Assembly: GCF_030657435.1 (NCBI RefSeq)
Contig: NZ_JAUTWS010000042.1
Coordinates: forward strand, 1-52,281
Reading direction: 5' to 3'
DNA from: Paracraurococcus lichenis
GTDB lineage: Bacteria; Pseudomonadota; Alphaproteobacteria; Acetobacterales; Acetobacteraceae
DNA: 52,281 bases
This document shows, one piece after another, positions 28,355 to 38,113 of this stretch. Each line of letters starts with the position of its first letter. Position 1 is the stretch's first letter. The notes under the pieces are model-generated. The model was given only the letters and a program-made list of their open reading frames with translations. It made no database searches and was not told the origin of the DNA. The translations under genes were made by a program, and so were the position numbers.

Positions 28355-30151
28355 ATGGACGAGGCTGGAGGACATAGGGAGGACAGGCCTCAGAAGCCGG
28401 ATCCGACAGAGACGCTGGAGCAGGCGTTGGCTGCCGCTGAGGACGCGCGAACAGATGCTGCTGAGGCCCGCGCCGAAGCCGATGCCAATGCCTTGGAGCG
28501 GGATGCGGCCCTACGGGAACTCGCCGAAGCCAGGGCTGAAGCCAAGCGGGCGTACATGCAAATCTCGGTGCTGCAAGCCAAACTGGCCGAAGCTGAATCA
28601 CGGACCCGGGCGTGTGAGGATGATGTGAGCGCCCAGGCGGAGGAACTCCGGGTTGTCGCGGAGAAGTTGCACGCCCAAACCTCTGCGCTCGCCAAGGCTA
28701 ACGAGGCTCGGGAACGCGCAAACCGCGATCTCGAGGCGCGTGTGGCGGAGCGTACGGCGGAGGTTGCCGAGGTCAATGCCATCCTTCGGGATGCAGCGGA
28801 CGCGCTCCCCCACTTGGTCTGGAGCGCCCGGCCCGGCGGCGCCTGGCGCTATGCCAACCGGCGCTGGGTTGAGCACACCGGGATCGCCGCCGACGATGCG
28901 CGCGGGTTCGGCTGGTTGGAAGCCGTCCACCCTGACGACCGCGACCGCGTCATGGCCGCGTGGGCTGCCGCCACGACGCATGGCGAGTTGCGGGTTGAGC
29001 ACCGGCTCCGAGGGCGGGATGGCGTCTACGAGTGGTTCGAGACGCGGGCCCTTTCCCTGCGCGGCCGGAGATGGGGACGGGAAGCTGACCCAGAGCGCTT
29101 TTTCGGCACCAGCACCAATATCGAAGAGGCCAAGCGGGCCGAGGCCGCCCTGCGACTGAGTGAGGCCCGCTTCCGTGGCTTCGCCGAAACCACCGACGAT
29201 GTGGTCTGGATCGTCAACGGCGAGACCGGACAGATTGAGTATCTCAGCTTGGCCTACGAACGTGTCTGCGGCGAACCGCGCGCCGCCGTCGTCGGGCTAC
29301 CGTGCCACCGCTCGGAACTGCTGCATCCGGAGGACCGCGGCCGGGTGGCGGAGGCACTTGGCGCTCTACCCGCGGGCGCGCGGTTCGACATCGTGTACCG
29401 CATTGTCCGGCCCAGCGATGGTGCGGTGCGCTGGATCCGCGACGTCGGCTTCCCCGTGCCTGGAGAGGATGGTCGTATCCTCTGGTTCGCCGGTCTGGCG
29501 CGCGACATCACGGCGGCCAAGGAAGCTGAGACCCGCCAGGCGTTGCTGCTGGGTGAACTGAACCACCGCGTCAAAAACGCACTGACCGCAGTGCAGTCGA
29601 TCGCTGCCCAGACGGCCCGAGGGGCCGAGCACCCGGACGCCTTCCAGAGCAGGTTCCAGTCCCGCCTGATCGCACTCGCGCAGGCACATGATATGCTCAC
29701 GCAACGGGCGTGGAGGGATGCTGCGCTTGGCGACCTGATCCGCCGTACCCTGGCGCCACACGCCGATGGTGGGGACATAGCGGCTCGCGTGCATGCCGCC
29801 GGACCGTCGGTCTGGCTACGGCCCGAGGCCGCCATCGCCATGCACATGGCCCTGCACGAGCTCGCCACCAATGCCGCCAAGTACGGCGCGCTCTCGACCC
29901 CTGGAGGACGTGTTGAGGTCACTTGGCACTGCGTCGCCGATGAGGGGGATGGCGCCACGAGGTTGAACCTCCTGTGGTGTGAGCGGGGTGGTCCCAGGGT
30001 TGAGCCGCCGACGCGGACCGGCTTCGGCTCGCGCCTGCTCGAGCGCGGCCTGGTCCAGCAGTTCGGCGCCAGCACGAGTCTGACCTTCACGCCCGAAGGG
30101 GTCGAATTCCGCTTCTCTGCAACCATTGGTACGGGATTGACAGAGGAGTAA
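28355..30151 (+). CDS. Cytosolic PAS-PAS HWE histidine kinase (598 aa)
   Basis: A long alanine/glutamate-rich coiled coil (about 15-145) precedes two PAS/PAC units (about 150-270 and 275-385). HWE kinase core: H404 in GELNHRVKNALTAVQSIA, N box LHELATNAAKYGALS, the WxE-type LLWCERGGPRVEPP, and GFGSRLLERGL. There is no membrane segment. HWE kinases are alphaproteobacterial and commonly feed PhyR in the general stress response. The gene is divergent from the EcfG-like sigma gene across about 220 nt, which supports a functional link. The direct phosphate acceptor is unknown; the receiver protein at 27090 is one candidate. Confidence 0.9.
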   Translation: MDEAGGHREDRPQKPDPTETLEQALAAAEDARTDAAEARAEADANALERDAALRELAEARAEAKRAYMQISVLQAKLAEAESRTRACEDDVSAQAEELRVVAEKLHAQTSALAKANEARERANRDLEARVAERTAEVAEVNAILRDAADALPHLVWSARPGGAWRYANRRWVEHTGIAADDARGFGWLEAVHPDDRDRVMAAWAAATTHGELRVEHRLRGRDGVYEWFETRALSLRGRRWGREADPERFFGTSTNIEEAKRAEAALRLSEARFRGFAETTDDVVWIVNGETGQIEYLSLAYERVCGEPRAAVVGLPCHRSELLHPEDRGRVAEALGALPAGARFDIVYRIVRPSDGAVRWIRDVGFPVPGEDGRILWFAGLARDITAAKEAETRQALLLGELNHRVKNALTAVQSIAAQTARGAEHPDAFQSRFQSRLIALAQAHDMLTQRAWRDAALGDLIRRTLAPHADGGDIAARVHAAGPSVWLRPEAAIAMHMALHELATNAAKYGALSTPGGRVEVTWHCVADEGDGATRLNLLWCERGGPRVEPPTRTGFGSRLLERGLVQQFGASTSLTFTPEGVEFRFSATIGTGLTEE

Positions 30152-30269
30152 GAGGATGTCGAAGCCTCGGTAGGCATTCGCCAAGGTTCAGTGAGCAGGC
30201 AAACGGTTCGCTCGGTTGACATGGCGCACACCTTCCGCTCTCGATTTCCGCAACGACCGACCACATCGA

Positions 30270-30296
30270 GGAACCTTCAAACGAGCTTTCGGCGTT
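30270..30296 (+). promoter_or_regulatory. Possible EcfG-type promoter upstream of the second HWE kinase
   Basis: GGAAC and CGTT are separated by 18 nt; the EcfG consensus I recall is GGAAC-N16/17-CGTT. It lies 60 nt before ATG 30356. The spacing is one base long and the motif is short, so chance is a real possibility. Confidence 0.25.
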
Positions 30297-30355
30297 GGGG
30301 GCCGTGTTGAGGGCGGCTGCCCGTGCGCAGGAGGATGAAACGTTGCGGGTGGTCG

Positions 30356-31432
30356 ATGACTAAGCCGAAGGTGGAAGGGGAGCGGGTTGAAGTCGGACCC
30401 GGCCAGCCTGGGGCCGAAAAGACAGCATCGGTCTACCCCGATACGGCCCTGCTGCAAGTGGCCTACAATGCTATGGGCGAGGCAATCGTCATCACAGGGC
30501 CAGACCTCGACCGACCTGGCCCCCGTATCGAATACGTCAACGAGGGCTTCGTTCGCCTGACCGGCTACACCAGGGAAGAGGTCGTGGGGCACAGCCCTCG
30601 TCTTCTCCAAGGCCCGAAGACCGAGCGCGCCGTCCTCGACCGTCTGCGGGCGGCCTTGGAGGCAGGCGAGCCCTTTCAGGGTGCGACGGTCAACTACCGC
30701 AAGGACGGCACCGAGTTCGAGGTCGAGTGGCTCATTACGCCGGTCCGGGACGAGACCAGGCGGATTTCGCACTGGGTAGCAGTACAGCGCGATGTCACCG
30801 AACAACGTCAGTCGGAGGAGCATCTGCGGCGCCTGCTGCACGAGGTCAACCATCGGGTCAACAACACCCTCTCGGCGGTCCAATCGTTGGCCGCCCAGAC
30901 CCTACGGGATGTGTCCTGCGATGATGCCTTGCGCAAGGCGTTCATGGCGCGACTGCTCGCCCTATCCCGGATCCACCGGATCCTGGTGCAGGAGCACTGG
31001 GCTGGCGCATCGCTGCGCGGCTTGGCTGAAGCTCCATTGGCCCACTACCTCGAAGACAAGGCAGCGCGGGTTCGCCTTCGCGGTCCTGAAGTGTGGCTGC
31101 GCCCGGGTGCCGCGGTGACGCTGGGTCTTGCGCTGCACGAGCTTGCGGTAAACGCCGCAACCCATGGCGCCCTGTCGGTCGCGGGCGGCTATGTGTCGCT
31201 TTGCTGGTCTACCGAGATGATGGCGAATGAGGAGCGGCTTCTCATGCAGTGGGCCGAACGTTATGGTCCGCCGATGCAGGCACCACCTGCACATCGTGGG
31301 TTCGGCACCCGGCTGCTCGAGCGCGGCTTGACCGGAGAATTGCAGGCCAATACTAGCCTACGGTTCGAACCGGCAGGCTTGTGCTGCGACATCAACATGC
31401 CTCTGCGAGCAGTGGTTGGCGGCACGCCCTGA
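30356..31432 (+). CDS. PAS HWE histidine kinase with LOV-like PAS lacking the photoactive Cys (358 aa)
   Basis: The PAS (about 35-140) looks LOV-derived: EYVNEGFVRLTGYTREEVVG, then HSPRLLQGPKT, where photoactive LOV domains have NCRFLQ, and NYRKDGTEFEVEW. The Cys is absent, so flavin-adduct photochemistry is not expected. Kinase core: H166 in HEVNHRVNNTLSAVQSLA, N box LHELAVNAATHGALS, WxE motif LMQWAERYGPP, and GFGTRLLERGL. Cytosolic. An AGGAGG at 30329 directly abuts an in-frame ATG at 30335, so the exact start is unclear; 30356 gives MTKPKVEGER. It is convergent with the NepR-like gene. Confidence 0.87.
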   Translation: MTKPKVEGERVEVGPGQPGAEKTASVYPDTALLQVAYNAMGEAIVITGPDLDRPGPRIEYVNEGFVRLTGYTREEVVGHSPRLLQGPKTERAVLDRLRAALEAGEPFQGATVNYRKDGTEFEVEWLITPVRDETRRISHWVAVQRDVTEQRQSEEHLRRLLHEVNHRVNNTLSAVQSLAAQTLRDVSCDDALRKAFMARLLALSRIHRILVQEHWAGASLRGLAEAPLAHYLEDKAARVRLRGPEVWLRPGAAVTLGLALHELAVNAATHGALSVAGGYVSLCWSTEMMANEERLLMQWAERYGPPMQAPPAHRGFGTRLLERGLTGELQANTSLRFEPAGLCCDINMPLRAVVGGTP

Positions 31433-31474
31433 TACGGCGCTGCATGCCCTTGCCTGTCTGTAGTGGGCGGTCAG

Positions 31475-31708
31475 TCAGTCGGTCTCGGGAAAGGTATCCG
31501 GGCTTTCGGCGTGCTCATCCAGGATGCGCAAGAACTCCGATGGCAGCGTCTCGTCAATGACGGCGTCAAGGGCCTCGTGCAGACCGTGGCTGATCCAGGA
31601 CATCAGTGTGTTATCGGCCGTCGGATCTGCCTCGCCGGACGACATCTGATTTTGGGATGCACCGCCAGCCCCGTTTTGCGGGTCCTCTTCCCGATCCTCC
31701 ATCCCCAT
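31475..31708 (-). CDS. nepR: NepR-like anti-sigma factor (about 77 aa)
   Basis: After a variable acidic N-terminus, the last 45 residues read WISHGLHEALDAVIDETLPS then EFLRILDE. This matches the two-helix core of NepR (pattern IG..LR..YD.V..EP.P..F..LL..L), the anti-sigma factor that holds EcfG until phosphorylated PhyR displaces it. Length fits (NepR about 60-75 aa). Starts at ATG 31708 and 31702 are equivalent; the longer frame to 31819 reads unlike protein. It lies 3.3 kb from the EcfG-like sigma gene with an HWE kinase between, an atypical spread for a nepR-ecfG pair. The symbol is assigned by motif only. Confidence 0.7.
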   Translation of the reverse strand: MGMEDREEDPQNGAGGASQNQMSSGEADPTADNTLMSWISHGLHEALDAVIDETLPSEFLRILDEHAESPDTFPETD

Positions 31709-31720
31709 CGCCGCACCCGC

Positions 31721-31746
31721 ACCGTCCCGTGATGACCACGCGTTCC
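31721..31746 (-). promoter_or_regulatory. Possible EcfG-type promoter of the NepR-like gene
   Basis: On the minus strand, GGAAC is followed after 17 nt by CGGT (consensus CGTT, one mismatch). It ends about 13 nt before ATG 31708, giving a very short leader. NepR genes are often under EcfG autocontrol, which makes it worth noting, but the evidence is thin. Confidence 0.25.
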
Positions 31747-32368
31747 GGCAGGGCTGGAAGACGTAGTTGAGAGAGGCGTTCGCGCCCCTGTGGGGAGCGC
31801 AACGGATACGCCAGCACATAGTTGCGCTGCCAGCATTTCGGCGTGTGTGCTGGCGGAGTGCCTCGTCCTTCTACACCGGACGAGGCACCTGTGGGCTCAT
31901 TCAGCATTGCCCAGACGGCAGAAGGTTGAGGTGGGAAACATCGACCTCGACCCGCCCGAACGCCGCCGTGCCCTCGCTAGGAGCTCGACGGGCGCGACGG
32001 CTGAAGGGGGGCACCTCATGCCACAGCCCTGGCGCCCACAACACGCTGTTGATCCGGCAGGACAAGGCTGGCAGCGATGACGCGTACCTCGGCCGCCCAT
32101 GCCATGTGGCAACCCAAGACAACTCGTTCGGTTGCTCCGGGCTATGCCGAGCAACAAAGGGCCACGGTTCCCAATCCAAAGGTCCTGGAGCTCAAAAATA
32201 AATTTGAAGATTTGCTACCTACCGTGCAGACGATCGTATACGTCTTGAGGCACCTCCCGGTCCGGTGAGGCGATTACCTGGTAGGAATTGCACCAAATCA
32301 AAATACATTCAAAGTTGAGGGCGCCACAGAACGATCCAAGGCGTCGCACCCGAGCGGCTCGCTCTGCT
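31747..32368. other. 620-nt region with no convincing gene
   Basis: Open frames exist on both strands (for example minus strand 32179-31901) but none shows a family, a ribosome-binding site or alphaproteobacterial codon bias. The last 170 nt before the Crp-like gene are AT-richer (CAAAAATAAATTTGAAG, near 32193), likely its promoter. No repeat or RNA gene was seen. Confidence 0.4.
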
Positions 32369-33133
32369 ATGGCGAGCAACTGCCTGCTGGCGGCCCTGCC
32401 GCACCAGGACCAGCCAGACCTCGCACCTTACCTTGAGGAGGTGACCTTGGTGCGTGGCCAGGTTCTGTTCGAGCCCGGCCACGTCCCGTCACATGTTCAC
32501 TTCCCCCATGCAGGGACGATGGTTTCGCTCGTCTTGCCGCTCCGGGACGGGGGCACCACCGAGACGGTGACGGTCGGCCTGGAAGGCGCTGCCGGGATCA
32601 GCGTTGACGCCACTGACGCCACGGTCGAGGCCTACACCCGTGCCGTGGTGCAGATGCCGGGCACCGCGACCCGGATCCTCACGACCGATCTGGCCAGAGC
32701 GGCTGCCGCCTCACCGTCCCTTCGCCATCTTCTGGCGCGGTACGCCGAGGCTGCGATGTCCATGGCGCTTCAAACCGCCGCCTGCAACGCGCAGCACCCT
32801 CTCCGACCCCGTTTGGCCCGCTGGCTGCTCACCGCCCAGGACCGCGCAGACGATGCCGCGGCACCGGTGCCGCTGACCCAGGAGTTTCTGGCCGAGATGC
32901 TCAGTGTCCGGCGCGCCAGCGCGGGCGAGGCAGCCCTTGGGCTCCAGGCCGAGGAGTTGGTCCGGCTCAGCCGCGCGGGCGTGACGGTCCTCGACCGTGC
33001 CCGACTGGAGGGCGCCTCCTGCGAGTGCCACGGCGCTCTCCGTCGCCGCTTCGCGCAACTCCTGCCGGACTGCCTTCCGCAGGGCGCCCGTGGAGCGGAC
33101 GCGATTGCTCCGGCGGCAGACCCTGCGCGCTAG
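32369..33133 (+). CDS. Crp/Fnr-family transcriptional regulator (254 aa)
   Basis: I chose ATG 32369 (MASNCLLAALPHQDQ), the usual N-terminus for this class. The cyclic-nucleotide-binding-like beta roll spans about 10-125 (TLVRGQVLFEPGHVPSHVHF, VTVGLEGAAGIS), followed by the dimerisation helix and a C-terminal winged helix-turn-helix (LTQEFLAEMLSVRRASAGEA). It lacks the N-terminal Cys cluster of Fnr and the cAMP-binding arginine motif of Crp, as in the large set of alphaproteobacterial Crp_2 regulators that sit next to sensor kinases. The effector is unknown. The next gene, a giant kinase, starts 68 nt downstream. Confidence 0.85.
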   Translation: MASNCLLAALPHQDQPDLAPYLEEVTLVRGQVLFEPGHVPSHVHFPHAGTMVSLVLPLRDGGTTETVTVGLEGAAGISVDATDATVEAYTRAVVQMPGTATRILTTDLARAAAASPSLRHLLARYAEAAMSMALQTAACNAQHPLRPRLARWLLTAQDRADDAAAPVPLTQEFLAEMLSVRRASAGEAALGLQAEELVRLSRAGVTVLDRARLEGASCECHGALRRRFAQLLPDCLPQGARGADAIAPAADPAR

Positions 33134-33201
33134 GAGAGGTCCTGACCCGGCCGCCCCCACTTCCCTTCCTTTGACTACCCACCGGAACGTACATCACCGG
33201 C

Positions 33202-36200
33202 ATGTCGGACACCACCCACACCAAGCCTGCCGCATATCCGAACGCCACTAAGCGCGGTTGGCGCCGTATCGGGCGGCCCGCCGCCGCAGCCCTCGCCACA
33301 CTCACCCTCTGCCTTGCCCTCGTCACCGTCGCCGGGCTGCGCACTTCAGACGAGGCAAGGGAGGCAGAGCAGTGGGTGGCGCATACGTTGGAGGTGTTGA
33401 CCGAGGTGCGTGAGGCTCTCTCGGCCGTGCAGGACGCGGAGACCGGCCAGCGTGGTTACCTGCTCACGCGGCAGCCCGACTACCTCCAACCTTTCGAGGA
33501 GGGTCTCGTCGCGGCGCCGGAAAGGCTGCGGAGAACGCGCGAACTGACCAGCGACAACCCCGCTCAGCAGCAGCGGCTCATCGAACTGGAGACGGCCGTT
33601 TCTGACAAGCTGGCGGAGTTGGGCAGGACCGTCGATCTGGGCAGCCGCGGCGATTTCGACGCCGCGATGGCCGTGGTGCGCACCGACGAGGGTCAACGGA
33701 TCATGCAAACGATCCGGCGCTTGTTCCTGGAGGTAAGCGAGGAGGAACAGCGCCTTCTCGTCATCCGGCAGGCGCAGGCCGCGGCGGTTGCGCGGCAGCT
33801 TGCCCTGAACCTCTACTCGGCAGCCGGGCTGGCCTTGATTACGACCCTGGCGTGCTTCGCCGCCGTGATAATCGAGGTGCGGCAGCAGCGACGGGAGCAG
33901 GCGCTGGTGGACCGGGGGGCGGCGCAGCTACGCAACGCACTCGAGAACACGAGCGACGGCGTCTACACGCTCGGACCTGACGGACGCTTCGCTTTCCTGA
34001 ATCAGCATGCGACCGAACAACTAGCGGGCGGACGTGACCTGATCGGGCGACTGTTCTCGGACGTCATTCCCGAAGGCTCGGACCAACGGGTTTGGCATGC
34101 CCACTGGGTTTGCATAAAGGAGCGCGTGCCAACCGAGATTGAACTGCACCACGAGGCGCTTGGCCGCCAGTTCGTGCTCCGCGCCTTCCCTGTCATAGAA
34201 GGCGGCATCGCCGTCTTCTTCCGCGACGTCACCGAGGAGCGGACCGCTGTATCCGAGTTGGCGGCGAGTGAGGCCAGGCTGCGTACCATCCTGGAGACGG
34301 TGCCCGTCGGCCTGATCATGGCCGAGCTACCCTCGGGCCGGATCGTCGGCGGCAATCGCTATGTCGAGCAGATGCTGCGCCATCCCGTGCTGCACTCGCC
34401 CGACATCCACGGCTACGACGAATGGGTCTCGTTCCACGCCGACGGCACGCGCGTTAACGGACACGAGTACCCGCTGGCCCGCATGGTTATGGCCGGGGAG
34501 GAGAACCCCTCCATCGACGTTCACTACCAGCGTGGCGACGGCAGCCGCGCCTGGACCCGGATTGCGGGCCGCCCGGTACGGAACGAGCGCGACGAGGTGG
34601 TCGGCGGTGTGGTGGCCTTGGTCGACATCGACGCCGCGCGTCGTGCCCAGGAAGCGCTCACCGCTAGCGAGGCACGTCTGAAGGACCTGCTCGCCACACT
34701 CGACCTCGGTACCTTCATGGCGCGCGACCTGGATGGCGTCATCCGCTTCTGGTCCAAGGGGTGCGAGCGGCTGTACGGCTGGACAGCCGAAGAGGCGATT
34801 GGCCGCGTCTCACATGACCTGCTCCGGACGGTGTTCCCTGTACCGCTCGCAGAGGTCCAAGCGGCGCTGGAACGCGATGGTTGCTGGACGGGCGACCTCC
34901 TCCACCACACCCGCGATGGACGAGAGGTAATCGCGGCGGCGCGCAAGGTCCTGCGTCCGGCCACTGCGGATCAGCCCGGGGCCGTTCTCGAGGTGCTCGC
35001 CGACGTGACGGCTCAGCGCCGTGCCGAAGCCGCCCTGGCGGCCAGCGAGGAACGCCTGCGCCTGGCAAGCGAGAGCACCGGGCTCGCCATTTGGGATGCC
35101 GACCTGGCGACCGGCACTGCCACCTGGACCGCCAACCAGTTCGAGATGCTTGGCTACGTGCCGGACCCGTTTGGGCGGGCCAGCAACGCCATGTGGCGCG
35201 ACCGGATCCTGCCCGAGGACTGGCCGGAGGTGGAAGAGGCCAACCGTCGTGGCAGGGCTGGCGAACAAGCCTTTCGGATTGTCTACCGCATCCGTCGCGC
35301 CGACACTGGCGCCGAGCGATGGATCGAGACCGTCGGGCGGTATCTGGACCATGGCCCTGACGGCACGCCGCGGCGCGTACTCGGCGTCGGCTTCGACGTT
35401 ACCGACCGGCGCGATGCCGGAGCAGCGCTCGCTGAGAGCGAGGCGCGGCTGCGCTCCATCGTGGATACCGCAGCGGACGGCATCCTTGTTGCCGACGCGG
35501 CTGGTGGCGTCGTGCTGGCCAATCCCGCCGCACTACGCATTTTCGGCTATGATGGCGAGCCGGACGGGCTACTCGGCCAGAACCTCGAGTTGCTGATGCC
35601 CGCCGCCGAGGCCGCCCGACATGGTGGCTATCTCGCTGCCCATCGTGCAACCGGGAAGGCGCGGGTCATCGGCGTGCCCGGCCGCAGCCTGATGGGGCGG
35701 CGCCGCGACGGCACGGAGTTCCCGATCGACCTCTCAGTCGGCTCCTTCGAGGTCGGCGGCGAACGGTTCTTCACCGGCGTGGTCCGCGACGTCAGCCAAC
35801 GCGTGGCGGCCGAGGCGACGCTGGTGGCCAGCGCGGCGCGGTTCCGCGCTCTGGCCGAGGCGATCCCGTCCTTGCTCTACGAGGCAGATGCCCAAGGCCG
35901 CAGTATCTACGTCAACCCTCGCTTCACCGAGTACACGGGCCTCCCACTCGAGGAGGCTGCGGGGCAAGGATGGCGGGATGCGATGCACCCCGACGATCGG
36001 TCCCGGGCCGTCGAGTCTTGGATGGCAGCGGTGCGAACTGGCCAACCCTACGAGAATGAGTACCGCCTCCAACGCCAGGACGGCCTTTTCCGCTGGTTTC
36101 TCGCCCGGAGCATGCCGGTACGGGACGCCGAGGGCCGGATCCTTCGTTGGGTCGGCACCTGCACCGACATCGACGACCAGAAGCGGGCCGAGGCGGGCGC

Positions 36201-37848
36201 GAGAGAGAGCGAGGCACGCCTGCAACTCGCCCTCGAGGCGGGCGGCATGGGGTTCTGGTCCTAGGATCTCAAGACGGACCGGCTAGAGTGGGATGCGCGG
36301 CAGTTCGAGCTCCACGGCCTTGACCCTGCGCATGGCCAGCCGAGCAGCAAGGTGGCGCGCTCGACCGTTCACCCCGATAACGTGCCAGGGCTGATCACGG
36401 CCATCCAGGCCGCCATCGCCGCGGGCAATGGCGCCTTCAGCCACGAGTACCGCGTCGTCCATGCCGATGGCGTCCGCTGGATCGCAGGCCATGGCCATGC
36501 GGTACCCGGCCCGGATGGCTGTGCCGTCCGCATGGTCGGCTTGAACTTCGATGTCACCGCGCGCCGGGAGGCCGAAGCTGTTCTGGCGCGCGAGGCCGAG
36601 CAACTCGATCACCTCGCAGAGGAGCGTGGCCGAGCGTTGGCCGCAAGCGAGGCGCGGCTGGCGCAGGCCGCGCGGATGGAGGCACTCGGGCGCCTGGCGG
36701 GCGGCATCGCGCACGACTTCAACAACGTCCTCCAGGCCGTGCAGGGCGGGATCACACTCGCATCGAAGCGGCTGCCGCCTGACGCCGACAGCATTCGAAA
36801 GTACCTCGGCATGGCCTCCGAGGCGGCGGGCCGCGGTGCTGCCGTCACTGGACGCCTGCTCTCCTTCGCCCGCCGCGGCGAGCTCCGCTCGGAGCCGGTG
36901 GCGCCCGGCCCGTTGTTGCAGGGCCTGGCCGAATTCCTCAAGCCTGTCCTCGGTTCCAACTTCATGTTGAGAACCGTGGTTCCGCCCGGCCTGCCGCCGT
37001 TACAGGCGGACAAGGCGCAACTCGAGGCGGTGCTGGTCAATCTGACCAACAACGGCCGTGATGCGATGGCAGCGGGTGGCACCCTCATCCTCGCGGCTGA
37101 GGCGGTGACGGTGCCCGGGGCGGAGAACCCGCCGCATAACATCCAGCCCGGCACCTACTTGCGCCTCTCTGTCAGCGACGAGGGTGAGGGCATGTCACCG
37201 GAGGTTCTGGCCCGCGTCAGCGAACCCTTCTTCACCACCAAACCGCGGGGAAAAGGCACCGGCCTTGGCCTGGCCATGGCGCATGGCTTCGCCGAGCAAT
37301 CCGGTGGCGGGCTGACGATACGGAGCGTGCTTGGAGAGGGGACGACTGTATCGATCTGGCTGCCGCGGCTTCCGGACGCGGTTGCAGTCCAGGAGCGTGA
37401 AAGTGACGACACGGCTTCCGACAGGGGTGCAGTTCCCGAGGGCGGCAACGCGATCCTGCTGGCCGAGGACAAGGCCGAGGTCCGGGCGGTGCTGGCTGCG
37501 CAACTCGACGATCATGGATACCAAGTACGAGAAGCCGAGGATGCAGCCTCGGCCCTCGCTATTCTCGAGGGTGGCTTTCGGCCCGACGCGCTGGTGACCG
37601 ACTTGAGCATGCCGGGTGCCCTCGACGGTCTTGACCTGCTGCGTGAGGTGCGGCTGCGCCTGCTACGCCTGCCTGCCGTTCTAGTCACCGGTCATGCGGG
37701 TGATGCGGAGGTGGAGCGGATGCGAGAGGCTGAGCGGGGCGGCCCGTTCGCCCTCCTGCGTAAGCCAGCCTCGCCCGAAGCTCTGTTGGACCGGCTTGCC
37801 CGCGTGCTGCGTCAGGCAGGCATCCATGCCATCGCGGTGAATCAGTAA
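33202..37848 (+). pseudogene. CHASE3 multi-PAS hybrid histidine kinase interrupted by an amber codon (1547 codons)
   Basis: A single frame runs from 33202 to 37848 with one internal stop, TAG at 36262-36264, where GGMGFWS-stop-DLKTDR indicates an original Trp (TGG). Upstream part: TM1 (about 28-47), CHASE3 periplasmic domain with ETGQRGYLLT, TM2 (about 205-230), then six PAS units. The fifth (about 748-866) is FixL-like, with H807 in the haem-ligand position and R828 in the distal position. Downstream part (from 36265): a seventh PAS, HisKA with GGIAHDFNNVLQA, ATPase domain, and a receiver with VTDLSMPG. Without readthrough the product is a 1020-aa sensor with no kinase. Alternatively, a start near 36352 gives a sensorless kinase-receiver. 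Confidence 0.9.
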
Positions 37849-37901
37849 TCGGGTGCTGAGTGGTGGCGACCTTGCGGTACGTGCTTCGCAGCCAAACCAT
37901 C

Positions 37902-38075
37902 ATGCGGCGCCTGACGCTCCGAACACGCATGGCGGTCCTGGTGGTTGCCGCTACCTTGCCGCTCCTCGGCTACAATCTTGGCACCATCTACGTGGATTAT
38001 TGTCATGAACGGGCACGGGCAGGCCAGCAGCCGCTCGAGCCCGCCCGTGATCTCGCGCTTGCCTTGGAGGGTTAG
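37902..38075 (+). pseudogene. N-terminal stub of a membrane sensor protein
   Basis: The frame encodes MRRLTLRTRMAVLVVAATLP, a membrane helix, then YVDYCHERARAG and ARDLALALEG before a TAG at 38073. This matches the first membrane helix and juxtamembrane helix of cache-type sensors, such as the kinases at 41821 and 45395 in this window (with ALALALDSEI and ALALFLDAEV). The rest of such a protein is absent: the converging hybrid kinase ends at 38114. It could extend upstream to GTG 37860. I interpret it as the remains of a deleted sensor gene; a genuine short membrane peptide is less likely. Confidence 0.5.
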
Positions 38076-38113
38076 CTCCCGGGTAGGCCTTGGAGACGAC
38101 GCCTGCCCTGACA

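Noticed and set aside
31901..32179. Minus-strand 92-codon frame in the gap before the Crp-like gene
   Set aside because: Residue mix is plausible, but there is no family, start signal or neighbour link; treated as non-coding or relic.
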